Shown piece after piece: positions 34,839 through 48,931 of a DNA stretch of 64,000 bases. The position numbers and the translations under genes were made by a program. The number at the start of each line of letters is the position of its first letter. The stretch's first letter is position 1. Below the pieces are notes generated by a model. It searched no databases. It was not told the DNA's origin and worked only from the letters and a program-made list of their open reading frames with translations. Source of the stretch: Ascaris suum. Lineage: Eukaryota > Nematoda > Chromadorea > Rhabditida > Ascarididae. The stretch covers positions 10,462,516 to 10,526,515 of the forward strand of contig CM024175.1 of NCBI GenBank assembly GCA_013433145.1, read 5' to 3'.

Positions 34839-36761
34839 TTCTTTTTTGCAGTTTTTTCTTTTTAATCTTAGGAAGTTTTATCATCATTGCCAATCTACTT
34901 TCCAATATTATCGGTATTATTTTCGTTGCAGTGAGTTGCAATGTATTCACTATGGTTGCAATCGTTGCAATTCTTTTGCAATGCAATGTTTTTTGTTACC
35001 TCTGAAATAGCAGTATGGTTTGCGTTGCACTAATATTGTTTGTGCACTCGAAAAATCGTTTTTATTCTTTTGATAGATATATTCCATCGCTCCTTAATTG
35101 TATTTTCCACTTCCCTTGTCTTTGCCAAAATATTAATGTATTTCTTTAAAATAAAAGCTCAAAATGCGCATAGTATTAGTTCGCGCAAAAATCATACTAT
35201 CATTTTATTCCTCGAATGCTTCTGAAAAGAAAAAGCTTAGAACCTGAATAACATTTCAGTATTTTTTGAAAAATCAAAAGTTTTCGCAACGGTAATTGAG
35301 GTGATTGATTGTTAGGTACGAATATCGGCGGAAGCTATTTCTAATGAGTATATTTACAATGAATTAAAAAGATCCCTTTGAATGTTTGTGAAAATTTTAT
35401 TTCTTTGAGTTCCATCAAGTTTGCGTATCATTTGTTTCTGTAGACGGTGGTTACCGTTTCATTTATAATAGTCGTTTAAAAGCTATAATCGGATAAGATT
35501 TTTTCCAGATATATAATGTTTCGAAGACGGGATATAGTCAGTGCTGACATTAGTATGGTGGTTGGGGTGTTCGGTCCTTTACGATATCGTCGTCGATGCA
35601 GTAATTCTCGAACTTTGTTCTCCTCGATTTTCCCTATGAAGTCTCAATTCTATTCTCCGGCGTGGTTGCCTCCTCCCTACTTCCTCTCTCCTTCAGGAAA
35701 ATCCTTTGTCTACACTACACTAATCGTTCAACGTCGCACATATCAGATGTATTCACTTCTTTTGCTCTCCTCGTATGATGTAATCTAATTTTTCGTAACT
35801 GTGCGTCTCATATCTTTTTGAAACGATCCTGAACGCTCCTTTGTTTACCTTTTCGACGCTTCATTTACATAAGTTTCTCGTTGAACTTATTAATATTCGG
35901 ACCGGAAAAGCAATGTTCCATTGCAAATTTTATCCATGGGCTCATGCATTACCCAGTTGAGGTCGTTCACATACGTCTAATTCTACGATATTTTGGCATC
36001 GTTGTGATATTCGATTCATTCCTCTAAAATTAACGTTCCGTTTTTATTAATGCTTATAAGAGGATCGCTTTGTGCCGAAATCATTAAAGATTACGCGGAA
36101 AATTATAAGTTGGCATGTGATAAACGCTTTGTAATTAGTGAGATGAAAACAAAATCGCTAAAGATTTTGTAATTTGTCATTTAACTGTTGATATTGTTCA
36201 AGAATTTTTTATGGATCACCATAAAACCAAATCGAATACATAGCATCAAATCGTTTAGTCATTACATACCTATTATAGGTACTACTTTCTTCAGGTAAAG
36301 ATAACACCTCCATGTAATCGGAAATCGAAAAGACTAGTGTCCAACTTTACCATCTCATTTGCAGTTTTCGTTTCTGCGACAGAGGATTCTTCTTTAACGA
36401 ATTTATTCATACGACGCTTTATTCACATTTACCTCGTTTAAATGTTTCGTAGAAAGTAGCAATTTTATTACATTAGAAAGCAACCTAGTTTGATGTTGAA
36501 ATTTCGTTGCCTATTGTTATTATTGATGCAGTGCCGATATGAAGGGCGGTTGAATTATCCTTTACCTTTAATTCAATCAGTTTTATTACTGTAGCTCATT
36601 TTAGCATATGTTTATTGTTTTCCTCATATATTCTACGCATAGGTAAATAAAAGAAAACCTTCAGGGGTTTCGTACAAGTTTGCAATGACTTTTTTTTATT
36701 TTGTATTTGTCAGTCGTTGCGTATGAAGAACGGTATCACGGATCTTCTTGTCCATGAACAG

Positions 36762-36911
36762 GCGATCTCGATAAGGAGTTCAATCTTAACCCAACGCTCG
36801 TTTGTGAAGAAAGCGGAAAAAAAAAACTAGTTACGGTTCTTAAACCCAGTATGCGACCTTTAAACCGAGTAACCGAGCATGAGATATGTGAAGACATTAT
36901 GACATTAGGAG
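36762..36911 (+). CDS. Candidate internal exon, gene unknown
   Basis: An open frame follows an ACAG acceptor and ends at G|GTAATT, phase 1 at both ends, about 49 whole codons. It reads GDLDKEFNLNPTLVCEESG at its start, with mixed charged and hydrophobic residues. A second frame (36714-36830) starting after TTTGTCAG is open over the same stretch. No adjoining exon could be joined with confidence; a 90-codon frame at 35516-35788 after a TTTTCCAG is the nearest candidate on this strand. No family recognised. Confidence 0.22.
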
Positions 36912-37739
36912 GTAATTGAGAGGGAATACAGTTAAATCGCCTTCACATTCGGTACCGCTGAATTTTCCACATTAAGCGAACATATGTCGATGAACTTCTC
37001 TTGCTTTATATCGGGTATTGTTAAACTGTGATTTGCTAAGCGCATCTATATCATCATATTCTATAGTTGTGATGATTGTGATCATTTAGAGCGTATAACG
37101 TCTCATTTGCATCAAGTTGATAATGCCTCATTTGAAATTCGTTACTAGTCTTATCGGATAATGTTTTTGCTTCAAATAAAACTTTATTTTAAAACGACAT
37201 TCTTGAAAATATTATTTAAATTTTTTAGTGTATTTATTTCAGATGTACTTTCAACAATTTACAAATTGATTCACTTCATAGAATTTGAGTAGTTAGCAGT
37301 AAAGTAAAAACAACTGAGATTTTTGCAGCTCTTTGCTCAATACGAGCCACAAATATGGGTTGATTCTTTTGTTGATTTTATCTTTGGCATTGTGGCTTGC
37401 AGTAATGGACATAGTATAGCACGTTCTCTTGTTGTATCGCCATGTAAGCATAATTCGACGATAGAAGTCTAATTATTATGCCATTATTCTTAGAAGTCAT
37501 GGTTACATATATATAAAGCTGGTGGGATGGACGATATGGTTCATCGGAAGTTGCAGTGAAAACGATTTCATTACCATGTTTTTGGATGGAGTTTTTCAGT
37601 TTTTGCATAGAACTTTGGAAGATTTTAACCATTTTCTATTCGTAAAAATTGTGTGCATGAACAACCTGAATACTATACAATATCTTTTATTATGTTCATT
37701 ATTAACAATGACAATTATTATTTAAAAAAAAAGAACATT

Positions 37740-37745
37740 TTTATT
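37740..37745 (-). terminator. Poly(A) signal of the receptor gene
   Basis: AATAAA on the minus strand, about 20 bases after the receptor stop codon. Confidence 0.5.
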
Positions 37746-37764
37746 TCGCATGAGAAAAAATCAT

Positions 37765-40700
37765 TCAAACATTAGCCGGATTTGTATAAGCTCGCATTCG
37801 TTTTGCACGCGTTTGATCGGCAATTATTGAGCGCATTGTTTCGCAACTATAATCAATCTTATCCTTACGACTACGACAAAGAATGAACCTCATCAATCGA
37901 CGACACCTTTCGATTACCTGATCGCGGTAACTTCTCATCACCAATAATAATACACCAGCTATATATAACGGCGAATAGACGAATAATACGTGTGAAATCT
38001 GTAAGTTCTCAATTGCAGTAATTATGACTATATACTGCATGGGTTTCATCTTTCAACCAAGCTTTTAGTGCATCTGAATTTGGCACAAACAAAAAAATGA
38101 TCTACAATTTACCGTTTTCTTGGTAGTGGCCAAGTTCCGACCGATACATTGAACAAATGGAAATTAAAAGAAGATGCCGAATAATAGAGACCGCTGTTAT
38201 TTAGCTGAACGAGAAGAGAAGATTCTGCGTTTGTTTTCCATTACATCACTATCAGATGAGAGTGGGATTATGAGTCATGTTTTCAGCTGAGATTTGTTTC
38301 TTAGTGAATTTTTTGCTCAATCTAATGACTTCATTGTCGCAAACTGTCATGCTTCACCACCAACCAATAGCTCATGATGAAATGAAAAGACTAGTAAAAG
38401 TTAAGGAGGTCAGGTTCGCTTCTTCCACAGATCCGTTAGGTATTTGAAGCGATTTTATTGTTCTATAAGATGTCCTTAAAAAACTCTATAATCAGTATTT
38501 CTACATTTCTTTGCACATCCGCCACCTCTTTCACCGATATAAAGGTTTTATGAGTGATCCGTAAATCACATAAGTCTCACCTGAAACAACAATTTCTCTT
38601 TCATCCGTATTTACTGCAATCAGCAAAGTGCATTCTAATCTACACGTACATGCATCGAGAAAAATAAAGAATCCCAACGCAAAGTACATATAATACGAGT
38701 CATTTAGTGGACAATCATTTACCTGTTGATTTAAAGGTGCTACTCATTTTCTTTCTAATCGGTCATTATTTCTCGTTGTTTATTACTCATTTCTAAACTT
38801 TCAACACTGAAAAGCTTCAATGAAATTTGAAAAAAACTAAACGAAATTTGCAAATATTGAGAAAAATTCTCATACCTGAAAGCAGATTTGTAAAGCGCCT
38901 CTGAAATACGCATCACTCTTCGTATCACCGATGACCATTTCGATATCAAAATTCCGACTCATAAGTTCAATAAAAAATGCTAACTTCTCGAACAGTTGTA
39001 GATTTATAAGGATTAAAATTGCGATCGGACATGATCGTTGATGGCTGAGATACGAAGAGATATTCGTTTGCCTTTGACGCATAACCGTACAAATATTAAA
39101 TACGAACGCTAACATTGGCGGTATAATCAGCGCAAAAATGCTGTAAAATCCAACCAACTTTTTAAAAGTATGATAGAAATGTTTAATATTACAAGTTCAA
39201 ATTATATAGAATATTCCAATTTATGATGGGAAAAAAAATCCTGAAATATTTGATAGGATTTCCATTACAACCACTTAAATAACAATTATCCTTGTTTTCG
39301 CTAAATTTTATATGAATATCGATTGCACTATATAACACAATCAAGCTCGGCTATGGCATAGGGTATGATCGCTGTTACTTGAATTGCTACCTATAGATAT
39401 GATAAAACTTGAGAAGGCTAATGCCTAACGGATGTTACCATTAATAAAAATATAAGTAATAAATGAAGAGCAGTAAGTTTAGGATGAACGTATTTTTAAA
39501 ACCGATATAGTTAGAATTACAAATAGGAGGAATATATAATATAGAATATATATTAAAGGTATAGGAATATATAACACATACTATAAAGCAATATATAATC
39601 AAGCAATAAAGGTAGAGTAAAAATATAAGAAAAAAATGAATGAAGGGGTAAAGGTAAGAAAAGCAAGAAATTCAGAAGGTAATTGATGTATTGAGCAAAG
39701 TTAAATGTGGCTGCGATGTCGTATGCATTTTCCGCCTCCCTTCCCTTTCACCCCCCCCCCCCCCCCCCAGACTTTCTCACATCGGAAACTCTTGACAAGC
39801 CTCAAAATCTATAGTGTTGTATAACATTTCGTTCGATATGTGCGCTGTTTTTCCACAAAGGGTAGGAGTAAATACCTCAACCTGAGGTCACTCTTTTACA
39901 GATAAGAACGCTCACCAAATGAATAGTGCGACTGAAGTGCCGAATATGATATTCTGTAGACGGAAGTCAAGTAACACCGCAACGAGAATATACGGTAGAA
40001 TTGTGATTAGTGAAGGTGTCCATGATGACTCAATAAAGGGATCATAGTTTGGGAACAACGAGAAATAACGATCAATAGCGATCAGGAGAATAAATAGAGC
40101 TTGAACAAAGACCACATTATGAACAATCTGATATTTAAGGGTTTCCTGAAAGAAAAAAAAATACCAATTTCATATTTGTATAACACTCATATTACGTAAA
40201 AAAATTCGTCTGAGAGCATAACAAAAAAATTTGCAAATTATGCCAAAATCTCGAATAAACCCATTACCAATACAACCCTCCGGCGATTTTAATTTGCATA
40301 CTTATTCTAAATGCGCTTATTTTCCAAAACGAAAAATGCGGGTGAGAAAAAAATATGCAAAAGAGCAGATTTTATTCCACCTGAACAAAGGTGAACGTCT
40401 ATGTTCGGCTTCTTGATCGAAAACTATTACGCTATGAGGAAGTTGAAATTACAAACCCTCAGAGCTGCATAGCAGAAATCAGCGAATGGCCACCCGTCAA
40501 TGAAAATACTTTCGATGTTTTGCACATAATAGAAGACATCAATTAACAATATATATGCAGTGAAACCAATCGTTAAAATAATATTACAAAATGCAAGATT
40601 AGCCATAAGTAATGAAAGTCTGAAAATATATTCAAGTTATTGATAGCCGCCTCATTGCTTATGAATGATCTCAGCGCTAAATGTGGTCAATCTCCTATGA

Positions 40701-41893
40701 TGAATACTTAACAAAAAAATGAACTAGTTTCCAACTTTCATCACTAACAATTTTATGAAAACATAAATCCATCATAGTATGTGCAAAAGACCCTGTTTTA
40801 TCGACGTGTGAAAATATCACTTCAAAGAAACTCTCAAAAACTCTTTTCCAGTCTTTTTTTTTCGTTCAGAAAAATTTCTTATGGGAATAAAATTTGTGAG
40901 AGCAGAAATATAGATGAGAGAGGAGTATATATCATTATGTCAATACGCTATTCTTTTCATATTTGACCTCCGCTCAAAATTTTCACCTTCAATAATGAAT
41001 TGTAACCAAACAATTAGAACGAACGAGTGAAAAATATTTCAATGCAAAAAAAAACCTTTTCCATCGGTGTTTATGTGGTTTATTTATGCTCATAAGTAAT
41101 AGCATAGAGTTGAGCACAATGGACAATACATATAGAGAAAGGTAAGGCGTGTTGATTAATGTGCGCATCCATATATCCTCATAATACTTTTGATCGGTAT
41201 TCAATTCGAATTCCTCTCTAAAAAAAGTGTTAAATAGCGTTTGAGATATGTGACATAGGACATATATCCTTCTCTACATCTGTCCCTCTTCTTCCCTTCA
41301 CTTTTTCTCCAATTTGCAATCGGTTAAAACCACTTTTCCCAACGTTGGACTAAAACTTGTGAGGTGATTTTGCTGGATGCTTGGATAAACGAGTAAATAG
41401 CATCGAGCGTCTCTTGTCAACAAGAATGACAAATTATTTCTAGGATTTCGTGAAATATAAAAATAGAAATATTTAAAATTCTTTGAATACTTTGTGTGTT
41501 TATCTCAACTGGCCGACAAGAACAACAAGATAAATAAGCATTATCATTTCAGCTCAATTTAGTTCACTTCGTTTTTTTTTTTAAATTATGCAAATCAATT
41601 CAACCGGAATTCAAATATTCATATGCTTTCATGATCATCGGAAATACTACAAAGTTAATTTATAAGCATGAATTATTCATTTAATGTTCATTAAAACAAC
41701 AATTTCTTCCCCTGCGTTATTGCAGTTATCACTTCGTCTATTAAACAAACACAAAAAAAATGCCCGAAAAAAACTTACATTCATTTAAATCGTAACTGAA
41801 CATGAAAAGTTTCCCCAAAAATTTCTACGAAATTTCTCTTATACTCAACTTGAACAATTTTTGGAGCGATTTTCACGTCAGAGATAAAGTAAA

Positions 41894-41965
<72 letters not shown>

Positions 41966-42104
41966 CAAAGGAGCGATTAATTTCAGTACTAACTAACCCT
42001 AGACTTTCAGGATACACGCTTCGGTTATTACGAAAGAATACAACATCCGCAATTAGCAGTACATTGTTGCTTATCGAATCCTCTTCAAATGTGATATTGT
42101 CCAT
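37765..42104 (-). CDS. Seven-transmembrane receptor, rhodopsin-like, nematode type
   Basis: This gene encodes a plasma-membrane G-protein-coupled receptor of unknown ligand. Exons in coding order: 42104-41998, 41217-41056, 40619-40457, 40145-39916, 39140-38876, 38034-37765. Phases agree throughout and give about 398 residues. Hydrophobic segments fall near residues 61-80, 91-119, 150-168, 188-204, 210-241, 258-280 and 321-343. Residues 168-171 read IDRY at the end of helix 3, a DRY-type motif. Cys139, just before helix 3, could pair with an extracellular-loop cysteine. Helix 1 has the usual Asn (72), and helix 7 carries SPLY in place of NPxxY. The C-terminal tail is rich in Arg and Lys. An acceptor-like TTTTAG lies three bases before the ATG, as in spliced-leader genes. 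The last exon could instead start at 38049, also in frame. AATAAA lies about 20 bases past the stop. The subfamily (chemoreceptor or peptide receptor) is not resolved. Confidence 0.85.
39751..39768 (+). repeat. Poly-C run in receptor intron 4
   Basis: Eighteen C on the plus strand, hence a G run in the receptor pre-mRNA, between exons 4 and 5. Confidence 0.93.
41897..41962 (+). repeat. (TA)n microsatellite in receptor intron 1
   Basis: Pure TA run of about 65 bases within the first intron of the minus-strand receptor. Confidence 0.95.
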
Positions 42105-45100
42105 CCTCTAAAATAGTTGTATATTTCGAGGAAATTAAAGACGATAGGGGAAGTAAATCGACGTTAATTATGAGATCTCATCAAATTCTGCGCTAAGTTA
42201 TATACTATATTCATTTATAATTCAAGAAAAGGACGAATTTTCTCAATTAAACGAAGTTAGGTAGATTCTTAGCGGACATTTTAGTGGACAATATATCACA
42301 TTTCATGACCGTTAGCCTTTGTTGATGGTACTACCCAAAGCTACCAAAACTGAAAATAGAGCGGTCATATATCTTCGACCGAATAGTTGACGAACAACAA
42401 CGATTACTGAGTAAAGCAATCAAAAAACCAATTTCAAGTGAAAACATTCAAAATGCATATAACGGAAATAACAATGTAATATTTTTTACAACTCTTCTAG
42501 TTAGTGATGTTTTAGGATGAATGTGAACAACAATCGTTGATATTTTGAAATGAAATAAATAAAACAATAGTATCTCGAATTAGGTAGCCATAAATTAAGG
42601 AGATTATAATAGCCATAAATATGTGAAAGTTTCATAATTTAAGTGAAGAATATTACAGAAAGAGAACCAAAAAAAAAGAAAGCACATAACCGCGGTAAAA
42701 TTGTTACCATTGGAGCTAATAAAAGCATAAAAAGAACAATGAAATGCGCAATTAAAATAAGCAAACGCATAAAATAATGAGGAAATACGATAACGATTCT
42801 TTTAACGTATGGGAAAAACGTTGATAAAATTAAATACTATAGGTGTTGTTGAGAAAATTAATATCAAAGTTAATTGGCATATGGTAGAAAAATATGTGTG
42901 TTCTCAGAAGGAGAATCTATGTTTGGTATCACCGTTTCAAAAAAAAAATGAACAATGCCAAAAACAATCCACAATTAATGCTTCTAAGGGAGATTTTGGA
43001 GGTCAAAAATCGAGGGCAATTCCATACAGAATATTCACAGACCGCTTTGCAAGGAATTACGAAATGTCGGGAAGGGTGGGGGAGATGGGAGGGAAAGGGA
43101 GAGAGATGGAAAGATTCGATGGGTTGTGCAATGTAGCCTCATAATAGCCTGCCTTCCAATGGCGCATACTCATTAAGGTGCCCGATGGAATGTGCGGTGC
43201 CAGATGTCTGCGAAGGAAGAGAGAGAGAAGTACATAGTGCAAGCCGTACAACTCTACTTCCTCTCAAAGGAGCTAAAGCAATGCAGTGCTAAAATCAAAG
43301 CAAAATTTGTGTACACCGATAAATTCACTATAATTGATGAAGGTAGTATAAAATATTTTTTCCTGAAGGAAGCCTTTAAAAAATAATAGGGGAGATGCAA
43401 CCTAGGTGCAGTTAGAGCAACAATATCAGCTACTATATCCTACGGCTACAGTTATATAAAATAATAGTAAGAGGCATTAAAATTTACTAATAAACTGCTT
43501 ACAAAAACCACCATCAACAAAATATATTACGAACATAATAGCGAAGAATATAAAGAAGTCTTCATTTCCGTAGAAAGCATTGCTTGGCTGATTTCAATTA
43601 CTGGAAAGGTTTATAGAACGTTTATGGAACCTCGAATTTCAAATTGACCAGTTTATTATTGCATTTATGCATGGATAAAGAGTGTTTAATTAAATCGTCA
43701 TCAAAGCTACTGATAGCTGAAAAATGTTTCCCCATAAATTTTCACACACTTTACAGAACTTCCGCGTAAAGAAATTCCCTTCGAAAAGAAACGAAAAATC
43801 GCTCATTATATTACTGCATTGTGCTCATCGAAGATGGCATAACAGATAACTTATGTGACCTGAAATTGAACTCATTACTTTTAATAGAGAAGTGCGCTCG
43901 ACCATTTCGCAAAAACTGATCACTCGTAAAATTGATAAGTGGTCATGAAACAAACGCCATTTCTGCGGTCAAATAAAATACAGAAAATGCGCTAATTATC
44001 TTATCTACATGCGAGATAGTTCAAAAGTAAAAGGAATCCGCACAAGGCATTTGTTAGGAAGTTCGGTATTCGAAAAGAAAAAAGGATGACTTTAATTGAG
44101 CTCACAAATTTTCATCTACCGTAAAAAAAACAATTGTATGATGGTGATATTCTTCACTTGGCACATACCCTCATCAGTATTCTACTTCAACGAGCTGTAA
44201 ATAAGAAAAATTTGGCTTATCGAAAAAAGAATTCCCCAATAATAAAATACAGCTTTCAAATTTCCACTAGTATAATTTCAAACAACTACCACTTAAAGCG
44301 TTTAAGCTACCGTCGACATTACTGCATCTAATAGAAGCATTCGTTTTATGAAACAATAGCGGTAGAATCAGTGAAAAATCATTTCATTCCTCAAAGAATT
44401 ATAGCGTGAATAAGCGGCATTAATAAGGGGAGAACAGAATTATACGAAAGCCGTCAAAAATTTTATATTATCTCTAAACGCTTAGCTATAAATAGGTAAC
44501 TATAAATGGGAATTTTCCAATGATCATTTATGTGCGGGAATAGAATGAGGCAATAAACGATGAATTCCGAAGGCTATAGAACGCCTTAAAATTAAATGAG
44601 ATGATATCCAAAAAAAAAAAAAAGAAAAGCATTCAGCTTGAATTCGAGCGAAAAATTGAACATCGTTGCTGCGCATTTCAAATTAAATATGCATTTTCAC
44701 CTATAATGCATTTTTTTGCTGCAAAAATGCAAAAAAAAAAAAATTCTTTAAATACCTCCGAGGCAATACTATTAAACTCTTATTTATCGTCTTATTATTC
44801 ATGCATATCATTTCATCGCCATAAAAATAAAATTTAATAAACAATTTCGTCACGAGAAATATTTCTCTAAGAATAAATGAGTTTTTATTAGTGTTTACAA
44901 TGCGAATATGATTGTTAAATTTTAGAGCGTTTTTTTTTTCCATAATTATTTCATCTATACAAATAATTCATACTTCATTTTAAAAAAAAATTTCTCTTCC
45001 ATATAGAAATTTCTAATCGTATGGAATAGCTTCATATGTGATATAGTTAGTTGAACGTGAAGAAAGATGGCGCGCTTTTCAAAAAATGCCAATCACGATG

Positions 45101-48100
45101 ACGAAATGAAATATTCGTTGAAGAACTCACTGGTAAGTGCATATAAATGCGAAAATATAACGTCAGCGACATTCCTCAGTTCATCGTTTAGTTTTGCTTA
45201 GTGCGCGGTCGGTTTTAAGAGGGCTCCGAGCAAACTCTTTCGCTTTGTCCTACCGAGTCATTCCGACCAGTGATCTCATCGGGACGCGGGCGGTGCAACA
45301 AGTTGCATGGAACAACGAGGAAACGACTTGTCGGTATCCGATGGGTAGGAGACAAGCCTAAGCCCTCACGTTCACGCTACCTCACAACTTCAGCTAAACG
45401 GAAGTGGTAGTGACATGAAGAGACGTTTATTCGTAATGAATGCATTGTCGATTCAAGTAAATAAGTAAAAAGACATTCCTTATTGCTGATTGTAATCTAA
45501 TAGTTCCTTAGACTATACAAAATTTACAATCCATGTAAATCAGGACATTTTACGGTAATATTCTACAACTGATTGAAAGTCGAATAAAAGCATTAACCGC
45601 TTTATTCGCCACTTACGAAATAATTTTGTGAATGTATTCACTGTAAGGTTGCTATGAAGCGACTGGCCATAAGCGATGAAAGGCGCTCAAATGAAAGCTG
45701 TTTTGACTGTCTGATGGTAAAATGCGTTGATGTGCGCCGCATTAAGGTCCATAAATTGAACAGATGCTGTATCTGGTACTAGTTCGTACGGTCCATTAAA
45801 GAAAAAGAGATAACTGGAAACATATCTCATTGGCGTTTATATTCATTAATAAAAGCTTTAAGAACCAGATTGCATCTTTCTTGATCAATGATTAGGCTGA
45901 TTTAGTAATTGCATCAGTGATTACTTTAATTTAGTAATTAGGCTGATCCATAAAGATTTCAGGTCTAATATCTCGCTAAATTTCAGGATTAGTCCGCTTC
46001 GAGATTATAGGTGCAACAATCTAGCAACAGTTTTCGTATAGGCACAATCTGTGACGTAAGTAGAAGCGCAAATGAGAGTGCAGCCCTTACGGGTACAAAA
46101 AAAACGAGATGTGAAAGTGCAAAATGAGCTATCGTGCAAAGCGCATAAAAGAATGGAATCGTTGGCTAAATGATATGATCGCCTCGTCTATTTTTATGTT
46201 TACCAATGGGAACCGCTTGGCCGATGATAGCCTTAGACAGATAACGAAATGCTTCAATATTGTATTCGAGACTCTGAGAAGATGCCAAATATAGGGTTAA
46301 AAAATTTTTGCAAAATTTGCAAGGAAAATGCAATGCAATTTTTGCTATTAAGGAATTTTGCGGTAAAGAAACAAATTTTTTAAACTTATATATCGAGGGA
46401 AAGCTTCTATAAATGGATGCAACTTGAAGCAATACTTTCAAAGCGTTGGGGATTGCACTCAATGAGCGTTCATTTTTTCATGGACAAATCCATATTCGAA
46501 GCAAATACGCCTTCGTTGTAATCGCCCAAAGGTCATAACAAAAAAAGTGCACATCTAAACCGGAAGCGATGGATAAGGGTGTCGGAGTCATACTTCGAAC
46601 TGAGGGTGGCAAATATTCGGAAATGAAATTAAGGAAGAGATGCTCCTTCCACACACTATGGAAAACTTACTAATGGGAAGTTTAGATAAACATACGGTGA
46701 TTGATATTGTAAACGGTAGCCATTCGTAGAAGTTGTTTGAAATACAAATGTTTCGAATATTCCATAATTTTGAAGTATAAAAGCTTTTGTAATGTCATTT
46801 TCTCTATAGATAAGCAATTAAATGTAAAGTTTTGAGTTAAAAACCAAGGTGCTCATCGAAGCATCGATAATATCGGTAAAAAAACACTCTCAGGTAGAGG
46901 TAAAAAACATTCTCAGATAAACCGTTGTGAGCACGCAAGAGCAGAAACAGTATTGCCGAGAATACACTTTCATAGACGGGTAAATAAATGCTCTCATCGT
47001 AGGATAATCGGAGAGATGTTGCCGATTTATCTTGACCTGTAGTGTTAAATGACGTCGTCGAGAACACTCTGAGCATTACGAAACTTTAAAATACGATTAT
47101 CTGACGTAACACAGCTCTCTAAATGAATCGGAAATAGTGTGCGTACGCACATTGGTTGCTCATCATTTTGCTCCACTTTCTTGAATATTAGCAATTTTAT
47201 CTTATAATAAGCGAATTGCAATAATGCTTATTTTAATTTCCATTTAGTAAATGCGTAATTTTTCATTACGCTATTCAATCGCACAAATCGAATCTCTGGA
47301 ATTTAGCCATCGAAATTACTTAATAGTATCAATGAAATATGAAACTAAAATGAGAAATTTGTTAAACGAATTAAGAAATAATCATTTCTTTTTTTATTAA
47401 TTTTCTTTTACTAATATCCGAATTGTCAGACAAAGATGCCATGAATGAATGAATGATTAATGAACGTTAAAAATCTTGAAATTTGCATATTCATGAATTG
47501 ATATTAATTTTAAACAATCACATGATGAATATGCAGATTTTTACATTTTCAGCGTTCGTTAGTTATTCATGATTGCATCTTTAACTAGCGATTCGTGCAT
47601 TAATAGATGAGATTTCATGCAAAATCCTCGCATCAATTTAACTGCCCGTTGTTGAATGGGAAAAATTTAGCAGAAAATCATGATGAACAATGACTATTCA
47701 AGGAAAGAGCGTAATCTTCCAGCAATATTCTTTAATCTTTCCGCTAGCATAAGTGCCTATGACCTCCGAACAATATCTTATATCATGCCTAACAATACTG
47801 ATTTCTGTAAGTTTATGATTTAAAGCCATTGATATTGCATATTTCATGCGCATATAATGCTCGATGAAGAGCAGAAAAGGGAGCAGAAAATGAAATTCAG
47901 TGAAACATGATCTATAAAGCATGAACAATGTAAAATACGAATAAAATTAAATTCAAAGAGTAGTCGTATATTAGTGGCAACAATGGGTGGATGCAATGCG
48001 CTGCAATAGCCAAATGTGGGCTATCAACATATACTTGCGATGCTTCCGATGATGGATTAGTGCTGAAGAACAAACAAAGTAAAGCGTTAGGGTGGCCTAG

Positions 48101-48931
48101 TCTTGCTTGACAAATATCAACATTTGCGCATTTCCTTGGAGACAGAGGCCAAGTCCACAAAGTGTGAAAAATACCATCGAAGAGCTCCAATAAAATCCTC
48201 CTCAAATACATCATCCGTCACCACTCTAAATATAAGACTCCCCCATAAAGACCGTTTTATCTTAAACTATACTCTTTCAATTAGCATGCGATGGGTTTTA
48301 TCTTAGCAACAAACTCTCTCTGAAATCATAAAAAGAGCCGGATTTTCAAAAATTTATGAAACAGCATATTACAAAATTCAGGCAATAAGATACTAAATGA
48401 GAAGCCAGAAGAGGAAAAGGAAGAAACGCAAGAGGTATGAACATAAGACATGCTCATATTTCAGTCATTTGTTATTGATACGAAAATATGCAAATAGTTC
48501 GTCAAAATGTGATTTTTATTTCCAGAAAAAGAAACTATCATATAAGGGAAACAGCCTGAAAACACCTTTTCAAATTCATCAAAGCATGTAAACATTTTCT
48601 TCAAAAATATAATATTATACACTGTGCGATATTTTTGGCCTATATTATTATTTTATTTTACCTAAAATAGAGAAACGTAGAAATTTAATGATCATAGGTG
48701 TACATATAACAAAGTTGGTCATCACCAGACCACCACCTCATCTAGACCGTAGTTGTCCTTATACCACCCCATTACGAGTATATTAGGTAGCCAAATACGA
48801 ATGTGACAACTTGTTACAAGCGGAATAGGACTCGAAAATGGAAGTGTCTGCTGTTGTTCCATGGGTTAATTTTTCAATGGTGAAGAGGGCGGCTTTAAAG
48901 GGGAAACGCAGAAATTAATTGGCATTGTTCG
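42105..48931. other. Long spacer with scattered coding-like pieces
   Basis: Upstream of the receptor. GC-richer islands occur at 42960-43260 (with GGGAGGG repeats), 45190-45400 (SINE copy 1) and 46560-46740, where two overlapping frames look protein-like. No gene could be assembled. Confidence 0.5.
45327..45381 (-). mobile_element. tRNA-Thr-like SINE fragment, copy 1
   Basis: Read on the minus strand, this 55-base stretch matches 50859-50912 at about 80 percent by eye. It holds a Pol III A-box-like GTAGCGTGAACGTGAGGG. Then comes a hairpin TAGG-CTTGTCT-CCTA whose 7-base loop puts TGT, a threonine anticodon, in the anticodon position. The adjoining GC-rich sequence down to about 45190 may be the rest of the element. 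Confidence 0.5.

Larger units (their letters stand above)
34634..37764. other. Spacer between converging mannosidase and receptor genes
   Basis: Holds the mannosidase 3' region, a cluster of TTGCAAT words at 34921-34985, coding-like frames at 35516-35788 and 36714-36911, and the receptor 3' end. No complete gene could be joined. Confidence 0.5.

Noticed and set aside
35516..35788. 90-codon frame after TTTTCCAG as a single-exon gene
   Set aside because: Composition is uneven, another frame is also open, and no conserved motif was seen.
42809..43144. 111-codon plus frame as a gene
   Set aside because: Its second half is GGGAGG-type low-complexity sequence, another frame is open too, and no family or splice partner was found.
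46560..46740. Two overlapping protein-like frames (MDKGVGVILR..., ...EMLLPHTMENLL...) as an exon
   Set aside because: They contradict each other in frame and neither could be joined to neighbours; noted only as a GC island.
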